Assembly: GCA_026122225.1 (NCBI GenBank)
Contig: JANEZZ010000520.1
Span: forward strand, 434,001-498,000
From: Heloderma charlesbogerti
Taxonomy: Eukaryota; Chordata; Lepidosauria; Squamata; Helodermatidae
DNA: 64,000 bases
Direction: 5' to 3'
Shown: positions 40,559 to 53,567 of the stretch, one piece after another
Numbering within the stretch: the stretch's first letter is position 1
How the letters are laid out: each line of letters opens with the position of its first letter
Program-made: the position numbers and the translations under genes
The notes under the pieces: model-generated
The model's database searches: none
Seen by the model: the letters and a program-made list of their open reading frames with translations, nothing else
Told to the model about the DNA's origin: nothing

Positions 40559-42228
40559 CAGAATGGAAAGAATCCTACTTTGAATTACTTTTTCCTTCTG
40601 CACAATCTAGGGAGAAATTCAATCAAGGGAAATTTCATAAGCATCTCTAATTTTTATCAATACAGGATGAGTAACAACAATTATGACCACCCCATTTAAG
40701 ACTAACTGAGGAGACTGCTTTCTATGTAAGGCTTTTTCTTAACGATCCGCCCCACTCACCCCTCCAGAGCCCAGTGACTGCACTGTGATTGCTGCTGGAG
40801 GGCTCAGTAAGTGGCCGACAAGCATTGTGGGGCCACCTGTCCCCATAGAGGCTGTTCCCCATTCTGCCTAAGACTACTTTTATGGAAATAGCAGCTGTTC
40901 ATGTCATCTTTTCTAGTGTACCTCACCGCTTCTCTGATGCTTGTGTTACCTCACAGCTTGAAAAGTGCACATAAAGGGAAAAGCGGGTGGTGAGCTATAG
41001 GATCCCAAAGGAGCAGAAATCCCGTGTGCACCAAAAAGGGGGTGGTGGCTATAAAACCTTGGAGGTTTGCAGGATCAGGACCATACTTTACACACAGCCT
41101 CCCCTAGTCAGAAGGCACCTGATGCACCATGAAAACCATGTGCAAGAGGAGGGAAAATCCCACATGCAACAAAAAGGGGGTGGCACAAATAAACCTTGGG
41201 GGTTTGCAGGATCCGTGCAAGACCTTCAACTGCACATTTCCCCCCATAGCCATTGCTGGTATAAAGCATTTATTCTCTCAAAATTGCTAAAGCACTTTAG
41301 AGATACAGTGGAGTTGTGCATTTTACCCTCTCCCAGATATTGCTGGCAGAGCTGCTTCTGTTCACTATACTGCTTTAGCGCTACAGTGAAACTGCATAAA
41401 AGCAAAATTGCACAAAAACACAATTGTGCAAAAGTATAATTGTGCACCCCCCCCCCACAGTAGTCATTTTGCTTCTTCATGGAAAAGTGACCAAAGAAGG
41501 TAAAAGGGGGTGGGAGCTATAACTCCTTGACTGTTTGCTGGAATGTGGTGAAATTGCACAGGCAGGGTACCCTCATGCGGAGCCTTCAGATGCTGTAGCA
41601 GATAATTGTGAAATTTTGCTTCTTCATGGAAAAGTGCACTTAACAGGAAAAGCGGGGGAGCTATAACTCCCTGACTGTTTTCTGGAATGGGGCAAAATTG
41701 TGCTGGTGGGGGGCTCTCATAGGGAGCCTTCAGATGCTACACTGGATAACTGCAGATTTTAGGTTCTTCACTAAAAGGGAGCAGCTCTTCCCCTCTTCCC
41801 CCATTTCCCCCCATTTTGTGCATATTTGTGGCTCAGCTCGCTATGGCGACGACATGCGGCCCTGCAGCACTCGTCAGCTGCTTGTTGAGCCCTCCAGCAG
41901 AGCTCGGTGAGTGAGCAACAAGCATGGGCAGAGGTGAGTCCATCTAATCCCTAGTGAGGTTCGCCTGGCGCCTACATTGTACTCCTTTCGGCGCCAGGTG
42001 AAGACCTTTTTATTTTCCCAGGCATTTTAGCTTTCTAAATTTTTATCTTTGCTGTTTTAAATCTGTATTTTAAACTCCTGTACTGCTGCTAGGTTTTATT
42101 GTGGTTGTATTGTTATATTGTGGTTTTAATGTTCTATATATTTTAAATTGTTTTATTGTGTGTTGTTTGGTTTTAGTTTTTGTGAACCGCCCAGAGAGCT
42201 TCGGCTATTGGGCGGTATAGAAATGAAA

Positions 42229-42264
<36 letters not shown>

Positions 42265-45200
42265 CCTAGAGACACACCAGTCAATCTATACATTTAGATC
42301 ACTGTATACATTTAGATACCAGGTTAAGACCTTCCTCCTTAAGCAGGCATTTAACCTTTAATCTGTTGCTTTATTAATTTTACTGCTGGCTCCTCTAAAT
42401 ATTTTTAAAGTTTAATTATTATTTTGATACCTGTATTGTTGTATTATTTTTATGTATTTTGTTGTTGTTGTTTGGTTTTATGATTGAAAACCACCCCGAG
42501 AACATTTGCCAATTGGGCGGTATACAAAACAAATAAATAAACCACTCAATCTAATGTGATTTGTGAATGCAACAAAAGGACATAAGATGTTGACTTACCT
42601 GGGGGACAGAAGCAGCCATCCATACAGTGTTCTTCACAGAGCTGGGACCTTTCAGAATTGGTACAAGTATCAGAACAGGGGGATCCACATTCTCGGTGCT
42701 GCATGTTGAAAGGACATGACTTGGCTGAAAGTAGAAATGGATTATGAGACGTTAGATATCACCCACATACTGTGATGCTTTTTTCTTGAGGTGAAAATGG
42801 CTTAAACAGAACTTTAGCTGCTGGTGGTTTGTGTTTTGGCCTTCTGCAATGTATCATGCAGCAGGAATATGGAAAACAAGTCTTATGAGTAAAGGCTGAA
42901 GTTGCTGAGTATGTTCAATGAATCTGGAGAATGAAAGATTGGTGGTGGTGGTGGCGGTGGGCTGCTTTTCAATGGCACTCTTCAAGGTGATGGCACTCTT
43001 CAAATACCTGGAGCCCTGTCACATGCAAGAGGGTAACAGCTTGTTCTCTGCTGTCCCAGAGGGCAGACCTAGATCGAATGGGCTTTATAGGAGAGTAGAT
43101 TTTGATTGAACATGAGGAGGAATGTCTTAATGGTAACAGCAGTGCAACAATTGAACAAATTACTTGGGGTAGGGGTCAGTAGAGACTGGTGGCTCCGATG
43201 TCAGTGGGCTGGTGAATCTGCTCCGGGTTGCAGTCAATGCCAGTCAGAATGCTAAAGTAAGGGTTCTCCCTAGCGGTGGGTCTTCTGTTCAGGATGCTCT
43301 AGTTCTGGATTTCCTGCACTGAGCAGGGGATTGGTCTAGATAGCCTACAAGGACCCATTCAGCTCCATGAATTTGGTTCCAAGGACTTCCTGGAGAGGAG
43401 AAAGTCCCTTTCAGAGAGGTCCTTACCACACAGTTCTGGAGTTCTCCATTCAAATGGCTCTCCACCAGCATGGGCACATTGCCTGGAGTATTCAGCAAAG
43501 GTGTCACAAATGCAGACTTCGAGCACAGACTTATCACAGTTGCACAGATCTTGTATGCAAGAGTCAATGTAATCGCGCACCTCGACAAGTGCGTTGCAGC
43601 CCATGAATGCTTCACCAGTCAGTATAGTTTGGCAGATAGTACTCTGGAAGGAGGAAATGAACAATGTTAAGATGGCAGGCTTCATAAAGCATTGGTTAAC
43701 TATTGAACTGCTATTGATTTTGACCGATAGTATTTATAAATTAGCATTTATTTCCAAGGATTATTTTTTCTTCTGCATTCCCTGATGAAAGAGGGATGGG
43801 AAAGAAAAAACAATAGGTTTCCCTTAAAAAGAAGATACAAAATAACCAAAAATCCTTACAAACTTATGACTGCAGTTGCTTGCGCTTGAAGGCATAGTAT
43901 CTTGGCATTGCTCCATGGGTCCATCCATCTTCTGCATGTTTCCAAATTGCACAGGATTCAGCTTGACATCTGCCGTGAGCATTGCATAGTATTATTTTCA
44001 AAGTGGCCATCCTAACATTATTCATGGAGCAAGAGCAGATGGGGGAAAACCAGTCCACCAATCCAGGGTGGAACAAACCACAATTTTATTAGCTTTATAC
44101 TGGATAAAGGCCAAACTACACGTTCTACTCATTGCATTGGTATAGTTCTGCCTCCTATTTTTCTTTACGTTTGTGTAAATAAATCAATGGAGGCTTTTTT
44201 CTCTTTTTTAAAGACCCCTCTGGGGTGTTGTTGTTGAGGAGGGGGGAATTTCAGGACAAAAACAGGTGGGTAGGGGAAGCTTAAACCTCCTCTCCTAAAG
44301 CACCAGGGGCTCAAGAAAGAAAAATATCAGGCTGAACTGCACCAACATGATTAGTAGAGTTTGGCCCTTATATATAGTTTGGCCCTTATATATAGTAATA
44401 AAATTGTGGCCTATCCCAGATTGGCGGACTGGAGAAGGCTCCTCTCTGTGACACCATTATGAATTCAATGGCTCTCTCCACTTGGCACAATCTGCAGCCC
44501 CCATTCCCACATTGTAAAAAGAAATCCAAGTTTTAAAGGTGCATTGGATGTTTAAACAATTCATTACAAAAAAATAGAAGACACAAAAACAGATCAAAAC
44601 CAAGACTCCATAAACTCCCATTTGCTTAAGATTACCTCAATAGATAAGCCTCAGTCCTTTTAAAATACTACACAGCTGTCAAGTCAATAGTCTTCACCAG
44701 AGTGTTTGCCAAAATAAACATTGTTGGTTTACAAATGAATTGATAAGTATCCCACTTTTAAAGGCAATAAAAACAGAACTGCCTGTATTGTTTTATTACT
44801 TACTGTTTGAAATGAATTCATTGTATGTTGGAATTCCATTGAAGTCTCCACAAAGACCACAAGTTTGATTAGCATATTTCTTGTTCAGTTCCAGCTAAAA
44901 CAAGATAGAAAAAGCAAGTTTTAACAATAGTGAACATCTAAAAGTAATGAGTATCACAAATGAAAATTGCAGATGGTAGGTTTTGCATGAGATTGGTGAA
45001 TTTCCAGGTGAACCACTTAACTGTACAGATGAACCAAATATTTACAGCCAAGTTCATAACAGCCCACTTAGGCTGATTTGGGCTGATTTCTAGTAATGGC
45101 TGATAGTAGGATTTTGTTTCCTCTTCAGTTTTGAAATTCTCATTGGATTTCCATGACAAAATGGCTATGGTTTAGCATGAAGTCATGTTTTGACATCACG

Positions 45201-45850
45201 CTAAACCAAAGCTTAGCATGATGAGAATGAATCAAAACAAACTTTAGATGAGCACTCTTCCCCCTCCCCCCATGGTTTCCGGTTGAGTTGATCACAGGTT
45301 ATTGTACTGTAACTCTAAAATGCGGTTAATGTTAACTATGGTTTGTTTCAACAAGCCAGCTTCATAATCCATGGTCTGAGAGTGGCTTGTTTTAAACAAA
45401 CCACATTTAACATTAACACAGTTTGCTGCATTTGGAGGACATGACCAGCTGCCATTAATCTAAACCAGAAAAGAAAGCTTCTAAACTGCTCCTTGCAACC
45501 ATAGTGGAGGTAAGGGAGATTGCATGAGCCTGAGGCTTGTTGCAGCTTGTTCTCATCATGCCTAACTATAAATTAGTGTGACATCTAAATAAAGCCAATA
45601 ACAAAACCAAACAAGTATCCAAGTATCCAAGGATCCAACAGGAAATACTCCCTTTACATTTCACCTTAAATAGTTTGAATTTAAGTACTTAATAGACCTT
45701 GTACTTTCATTTTCTAAACTGTGCAACTAAAGGCCTTTCCAGAACATGATTACATGAGAAAAGCCATTTACATTTAGCAACCACTTACACTGGGCTGGAT
45801 CTACACTGAGTCATACGTAGAACATACCCACTGAAATAAAATATACACGT

Positions 45851-45886
<36 letters not shown>

Positions 45887-48800
45887 CCTCCAGTATCAGA
45901 GGCAGTATGCCTCTGAATGCTAGTTGCTGAGGAACATGAGTGGCTGGGGAGAGAGGTGTTGCTGTCATGTCCTGCTTGTGGGCTTCTCATGGGCATCTGG
46001 TTGGCCAGCCATTGTGGGAACAGAATGCTGGACTAGATATGCTCTTGGTCTGATGCAGCAGCATTCTTCTTATGTTCTTAATGGAACTTAAGTTAGACAT
46101 GAAAGCCCTTTTCCTAGTGTGTACTGCCTAGTTTTTAACTTGGAATCACTACATTTGACTTAAAGCACGTTTTTATTTTAATCCAGTAGATATTTCACTA
46201 TATTACCTTTTCAACACTATAAACATCTGTATTACATTTTGCCTAGGGGCTGCTGAAATCAGCTGGGGAATCTGGAGATAAACAAGCTTTGAGAATGAGG
46301 CCACAGTTGAAAGCAGTACAGTAAAAATCCACCCAGCCCCTGCTGCCATTATATCTACTCTCTGCCACATAAGCAAAGACCCAACAAGTCATTTCCAAAA
46401 TCACATTATGAGTTCCGTGCAGAATCGGAATTGATTCTTACCAGGAGGCCATCCTCTTGGTTCCACATTAACATCAGTCCTAACTTGGCTGCCATATACA
46501 CGTAACCTGACCTTCTCTCAATCAGGATTCCTGAATGGCTGTAAGGCAACTGTTCACTGGAAATAAAGCAAATTGCGACTGATGGTCAAGATGACAAATA
46601 GAAAACCTCTCATTCACAAATATTTACTTCAACTTTCTAAGAACAAAATCTTTCATGGTGCCCTCCTTTCTTGCCTCCAATGTGACTGGAATTTGTAGTA
46701 GTGAAATAACAGAAGTAAGATTGTTCATAAAGAGACTGAACTTACGGTTCACCATTGATGACAATGGTGTTTAGGGTCAGTTCAATTATTGATCCATCAA
46801 GTTTCATGATCACATGACCAATAACGGTAGCATTCTGAACCACAGAGCGCCTTATTTGGATGTTGAAATCTTCGTAGGTGGATTTGCAGTTGGATGCAAA
46901 GACGTAGTTGCAAAGCCCAGGGAAATGATAGATGTCCCCATCAAAGGTCTTGAAGTGGAAGTTGCCCCATGTGCTACACACTCTCCCATTGTGAGCAGGG
47001 TTTCCAGCTGTAGATTCAGAGCAATCTGTAAGGGTCTCCCCAAAACCATGCATCTACCTATCTACCCAAGGACCACAGTCACAATTTATATTCTAAATCA
47101 GGAGTGCAAAAAGTGCACTCCTCCCCAAGCCCTGTCTGGTGGCTTCTCAGGCAAAAAGGAAAAAAAAAATCTAGGAACGGGCTCTGTGGTACGGTACCTA
47201 CCATAGAAGCCTCATTCCTAAAGCATCTCTGGAGGACCTAGGAAGCAGTGCTTGAAGGCTCCTGCTTGCTTCCTAGGATCCTCTAGGAGCAAGCCTTCTG
47301 TGCCAGGAACCATCAAATCTGTTCCTAGACTATTTTCCCCTGTGGTGGTGGACTCTCCTCAGTTTGAAAACTGAGTTTCTGGGAGGAGTGCTGGTTTCAT
47401 CTGATCAAGGCCGCTGAAACACTTTTGAGCAGGAGCTGGATTTGAGTGAGTGGGGTGTGTGTTTGGGTGTGTGTGAGAGACTGAGTTAGCTGAGTGAGTT
47501 GTATGTTGCAAATGAGTTGTATGAGAATGTGCGCGCGTGAATATGTATGCGTGCATGCCCTCAACTCCATCACAGCGGACACCCAATGCAGTCCTTGTGG
47601 CCGAAAGGTTTGTGCACCAAAACGTTTGTTCTATGACTTTCTTTACATGGAGCATTTATCCTGCGATTAAGATTGCTCCTTCATGGAAGTTTGCGTGCTA
47701 CTTATTTATTTACTTATTTTATTTATTTATTACATTTATATCCTGCCTTTTTTCCTCTTTAAGGAACCCGAGGTGGTGTACGTAATCCTCCTCCTCTCCA
47801 TTTTATCCTCACAACAACAACCCTGTGAGGTAGGTTGGGCTGAGAGGCAGTGACTGGCCCAAAGTCACCCAGTGAGCTTCCATGGCCAAGTGGGGACTAG
47901 AACTCGAACCTCCCGACTCCCAGTCCAACACTCTAGCCACTACACCACACTGGCTCTCTTTACATGACACTGTGTCCCTCCAGGGCGTCTCCCTAAATGC
48001 CCTTTGTTCCATTTTTAAATAGATTGCAGATGAGCTGTCAAATTACCCCGTTGTGTTCCGCTTGAGTTCCCTCCATGAAAAGAGGAAAAGCAGCAAGAAG
48101 AGGAGTGAGTTCAATGAAAGATAATGGAAAACTCAGATAAGGGGAGAAGGAGAGGGAAAGGGGAGGGGGGAAAGGAAGTGGGTGAAAAAGGGAGTCGTTG
48201 TGATCCTGCATTTAAAACAGAAGCAGAAAGCCCCATTTTAAATGCAGGATTTTAGGCTGGTGTAGAGATGCCCTACATCTCCATTCTTATAAAATATGGC
48301 CACATAATATTTCCTTATTTGACCTTGATCTTATGTCTGTTCATTCACTTCTGCACCCGCTGATAGCTTCCCTGTCTCCTGTTTTCCCTCCTTTTCTAAC
48401 TAATAAGCTAAATGGTTCCGATTGCAGTCCCCCAACCTTCTTTCCTGTAGTACAATTGCTGAAGACTTGCTGAAGTGAATAGAACTAAACTCAAGTCACT
48501 GATATGAAGATTACCGTCTAAAATGCATGCGTTTGAACTTTGGCCAACTTACCCTTGACAGCCAGAGTTGTTCTCAGTGCAGAGAGGGTGGTCACAGGGC
48601 TTGGCGGAGCTAATGAGGAAAAAACTGAAGGAAAGAAACACTATTATAGCTACTAGAATAAATATATCTACAATGTAATAATAACAGGAAGAAAGTCAGA
48701 TCTCTCCAAACCTCACTGGTGATTAAAGTCTCAATGCTAAGATACCGTTGGTGCTCAATACTGCTGTACTTTCCTGTTCTCACTTTTGGCACTCTCGACT

Positions 48801-51800
48801 GTGTGATTATGAACTGGAAGTTCCAGGGCCCTTCCGCATGTTCTCAGGTCAGCTGAGCCATGAAAAGATTCAAAATGTGATCCTAAGTGGCTAGTAATGT
48901 TGAGAGCACAGGTTGTAAGGAATGATGGCAAGCTTTTTGTGATATTAACAGCCCCATCCTCAGTGTATTTATTTGGAAGTAAGTACCATTTATTCCCAAA
49001 TAAGTAGGCACCAAACTACAAATAAAGCATCTTTTAATGAAAAGAACATACAAACAGGGAAAGTTATTGATGTCACTTTTTCACGTTCGCCAGGGGTGAA
49101 ATTTCAGAAGTGTAAAAACTGGTACTAAGTGCAACTTATGACATTATCTTGCCAAAACGATGCCAACTTTTCTTAAGTAATTAGGCGTGTCTCCCGCCCA
49201 TGGAGCATAACTTGACTCTGATTTCAGCCTCTCCTAGCTATAAGCAGCCACGCTGATAATTAATTACTTCTTTCCCTGTACTTAATGCAAGGGACTCACA
49301 CAAAATCCTTGCAAATGAGAGAGATTAAACCCTTTCACTACATGTAGATCTCATTATAAATGGAGGAGGAACAATATATGAGGGTTTCAATGGTCAACAA
49401 CAAAATGTCATTAAGTTTTATGGAATATCTCCCCGCTGAAAGCGGAAGCAAGGAGTTTTGGATGGAATGTATCTTGCCCAGGGCATGGCAAAGAACATAG
49501 CCTATAATAGCATGGTACTCTTGTGTTGCTGCACTAAGGCTCACTGAATTTGGAGTGAGGGACGGAGACATCATCCTCTTGCATCGTGGCTGGATTCTGA
49601 CTCTGGGTTAGGCCTGATGCAGGAATTGCTTTCAGCTTTCCTTACACCAGTCCCTGCCCTGTGCAACACACTGCACCATCCAGGAAGGCAGGGAGAGGAG
49701 AGCTCTTCCCCTTGCAGAACATCTTACAAGTCTAATTGGCTCCTATAAGCCAATGTCTGTGGCTAAAAATCAGTAGGACTGAGGTGCCAGCCCTATGCTT
49801 TCCTGACTTTTCTATGAAAAGATGTCTACTATTTGGAGCATCAAACTCTCTGTAGGTTCCAAAACAAGTCCCTGTTTCCTGTGTTTTCTGCAAGAAAGGG
49901 ATCATGAGACACAGAGGAGCTGTACTAAAGATGTTCAGCACAAGGCTTTTAAAAAAATTCCTCTGTTCCAATCTTTCACAGCTCCTGCAATAAGTTAATT
50001 GTATGAAATGTATCCCATAGCTTATTTCAAGGCCCATTTTGAGAATACTTTGCATAACGTATGCCAAAGAAATTTATCTGAAAATTCCTTAATTTAGATG
50101 AATAGTCTGTAGTTAACATAGATTATGAAACCTAATTAGTATTACAGTAAATCTTAAAGCAAGAGAGAATCGTAGAGTAGATTATTCTACCAGCTTATTG
50201 CATTAAGTGATGAAAGCTGGTAACTGAGGGCATGGTGCAGCATATGTTTAACTCTCTTCCATTGAATTCAATGAGACTTTAAAAAAGTGTTTGACTTTGG
50301 CTGAATCATGCCCAGTTCTTATCTAAATTTCTTTAGCATTGGCCTTTTCCTGTCAGTTCTCTCAAAACTGTTGCTCTTACTTTAGCTAAAGGGATCCAGG
50401 GATTTGGCACGTATTAGCTAAATAGAGGGTATACAATGTATTGTAGGAGGGACAATGACATTACTTGCAGGCAATGTAAACAGCTTTATCTAATTCAGGA
50501 ACGCAAGAATTCATAGTGATAAAATTACTGTGTGGATATGCAGAACCTTCTGCAGCCCTTTGGGAGGGATGAATTAGTGCATAAGAACAAAGATTATGTA
50601 TTAAAATACTATCATGGGTGTACCATTTGTACACCCATGCTCACGCAGACTATATTTGTACTCCTATGCAAATATAGTTCTAGATTAGATACCTGCACGT
50701 TGTGTTAGTGTTTGTGTAGTCCTTAACTGATGAAAATGAACATAATCTCAATGCAAATAGAATTTCATCCACTATACACCATCTGAGAATCTACTCTCAT
50801 TGCCCTATATGGTTTCATGGGTAACCAAGGTAGTAACTTGGAAGTATCAGTATTCACTTTAAAATAGAAAAGCACATATGCCAGGTGTGCAATTAGTTAC
50901 TGCATGAACTAAAACTAAATAGAAAGCAAACAAACATTAATTTGAGTTGCTGCACAGCTAATAGCCATGAGGCTGGGATGCAAAACTATGAGATGGAAGG
51001 GCTAGAGAAAGCAAGAATACTTAAGGCTGGCCAACTGGCATTACAAACATATCCAGCAAGCACTGGACACAGGGAGAGAAGCCCTCCTATAAGCCTTTGC
51101 TCAATGATGCTTCAACATGGCAATACCCAATCCAGAGCATTGCAGTAGGTGGGGGATAACACTGTGAAAGCCATTATCACAAGAGGTTGTTGCTTTGGTC
51201 TCCTTCTACTGCTAGTTCTCCCATTCCAAACCCACACATTTTTATATTGTGTCTCTGTACTCAGCTCTGTCTTCCTTAGCTTTACCTAGATGTTGATTTC
51301 ATTTTAGTGCAACTTATTAATTAGCTTTTAATCTTTTCCCAATCACAGTCTGCTTGCCTTCCCACTCCTAGTCCCTGTTCTTCCTAATATTTTCCTTCCT
51401 GAGAACCTAGCGGTCTGGAAGGCTGACTTTCCATTGCTGGGATTTCCCAAGCTGCCCTCTGACAGGTGAATAGCACACTGCCAAATCCTGAGTGAGCATT
51501 GCTACTCCTGCCCCCGTATCCTCTCTCTGAGCTCAAAACCCCTACCCAATGACTACCCTACCCTGTGTCAGGATTGAATCTGAGTGTATGGAGATAGTTA
51601 GCAGTTCAGATTCAGAAGGGGAACAGCAAGAACCAGGGGAGGCATCTTCCCCAGCCAGTTCTGATATGGATAGGCATGCTTTTCAGGAGGCTAGCACCCA
51701 GATGGCTGGGCCTGAAGCCCCCCCCCATGAGAATCCAGGAGGAGGAGAGCACAGGGTGTGACCTGAGGGATGCTAGACTGCGGCGCAGAGCGAAGTGGGA

Positions 51801-53534
51801 AAAGGTAGAGGCGGAGCTCAGACAGTTGACCCAGTTGGCAATGCGTGAGGGCCGATGCAGGGGAGCATCACTGGAAGGGAAAGGTTTCCCTCCCTAAGTT
51901 ATTCTAGCCAGCAAGTCCCTGTTCAAACTGTTGGCGACATTGTAGCTCCCATTTGGATTCCCTGCTGTTATTCCTTTGTAGCCTGAGAGTCTTTGGGGAT
52001 TTGCATCTGTAATGAACCTGTTGATAGTGAATTAAAGGCGTGAGGCTGAAGCCTCCCTTCTTGTGTGTGTGCATGAGGAAGGTGACACCCTGCCAGCTTC
52101 CTCCTCTTACTGTTTCTCATATTTTCTTGCTCCTGTGCCTACCAGTCAGCATCTCTCTCTCTCTCTCTCTCCTGCCCCACCCTAATCTACTCCCAACACA
52201 TTCTGCAAATTGAAGCCCTACCCTACCTGGGATGTCGGACAGTGCCTACCTCTGTCCGTTGCTGCTGCTCCACCTGTTGCCATCAGGTCTTTCTCTCCCT
52301 TCTGACCTGCCCCCACCCCCTTTGAGGGAAACATACTGAAAGCTGAAGCCTTGTTGCAGCTAAGGTGTTGTGCTAATACTTGCTATTCCTCAGCCCAGCA
52401 GCAGCCGGACAGCTTGTCTCTCAAGCTGTGCCCAGCACTGGCAGATTCTGCCAGTTCTTGCCCTGCTGTCTCTGCGGTGCTGCCAACATTCCTGTGCCCA
52501 CCTCCCATCAGCCTGGAGAAGAAACGACAGAGCACATTTGTTTTCTGTTGCTCCAGAGGGTAGGACAATGGGTTCAAATTGCAAAAAAAGGGATTTGGCT
52601 AAACATTAGGAAGAACGTCCTGAGGGCACAAGCTGTTCAACAGTGGAATGGACTACCTCAGGAAGTGCCGGACGCTCCTTTGTCAATTGTTAAGCAGAGC
52701 CCGAGTGGCCACCTGTTGGGGGTGCAGTAACAGGGGATTTCCTGCAGGGGGTGGGAGACCTCTGAGGTGACTTCCGGCTCTATGATTCTACCAGTGGCAA
52801 AAACTGTGGTGGTTCATGAGTTACGATTGAACTGAACACACAGAAGCTGGGAAATCATTTTTCCAACCATAATGCCATCCCCCTTTCAAACCACACTATG
52901 CCTTGGACAAAGGGACCAGCACATGTGTGGTACATGATGAAGGGCAGGAGCCCACTGGGATGCACACGTGACTGTTGAACCACAGGGCTCTGGGAGCCAT
53001 TTGCTACACAGTTCAACACACACACACACACACACCGACATTTCTCCAGAATAACATCACAGAGAAAGCAGTTTGTGGCACAGCCCACTTATTGAAAGCA
53101 ACGGGAAGGGTGGGGGGAGAGAGGAAGAAACCCATTTCACACACACATGCACATGCTTACATGGGAGTAAGCCCCACTGAATTCAGTGAGACATACTTCT
53201 TAGTAGACGTACATAGAATTGCTGTATATACCCCATCATTTAAAAGCACCTTGTTTGCACACACAAGCAAATAATGCCAATGTGTATTCTACCGCAATGA
53301 CAATGACAGCAACAAGGGTCATCTTAAGTTGTAGCACCATAAACTGAAAAGGATTTATAGTAAGGATAGAATCCACCCACAGCAAGCACTATATACACAC
53401 CTAAGAATTGATCCGTTTGCAAAGCCCTCCCCCCTGCCCTCACACACCAAGCCCAAATACATTGTTGCATAATGAGGCAGCACAGATTTAAATGCATTCC
53501 CCTTCCCCCTATTTATTCAGTCACAACCCCATGG

Positions 53535-53567
<33 letters not shown>

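Larger units (their letters stand above)
38847..42598 (-). other. Intron 9
   Basis: Contains a partial SINE-like copy (39640-39800), an (AT)n tract (40521-40557), locally duplicated degenerate units at 40970-41900 (CAAAAAGGGGGTGG and GCTATAACTCC(C/T)TGACTGTTT each occur twice), and two LINE 3' ends (41945-42263, 42310-42541). No gene. Confidence 0.75.
47008..48552 (-). other. Intron 3
   Basis: Mostly a nested repeat: the dispersed repeat of 12126-12490 recurs at 47643-48272 and is split by a SINE. A G/T-rich stretch lies near 47450-47550. Confidence 0.75.

Noticed and set aside
48553..48609. Alternative reading of exon 3 as a cysteine-rich segment ([13 protein letters not shown])
   Set aside because: It looks attractive but does not fit the phase of exon 2 or exon 4. 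The Pro/Ser/Thr reading splices in frame on both sides and resembles the known linker before D1.
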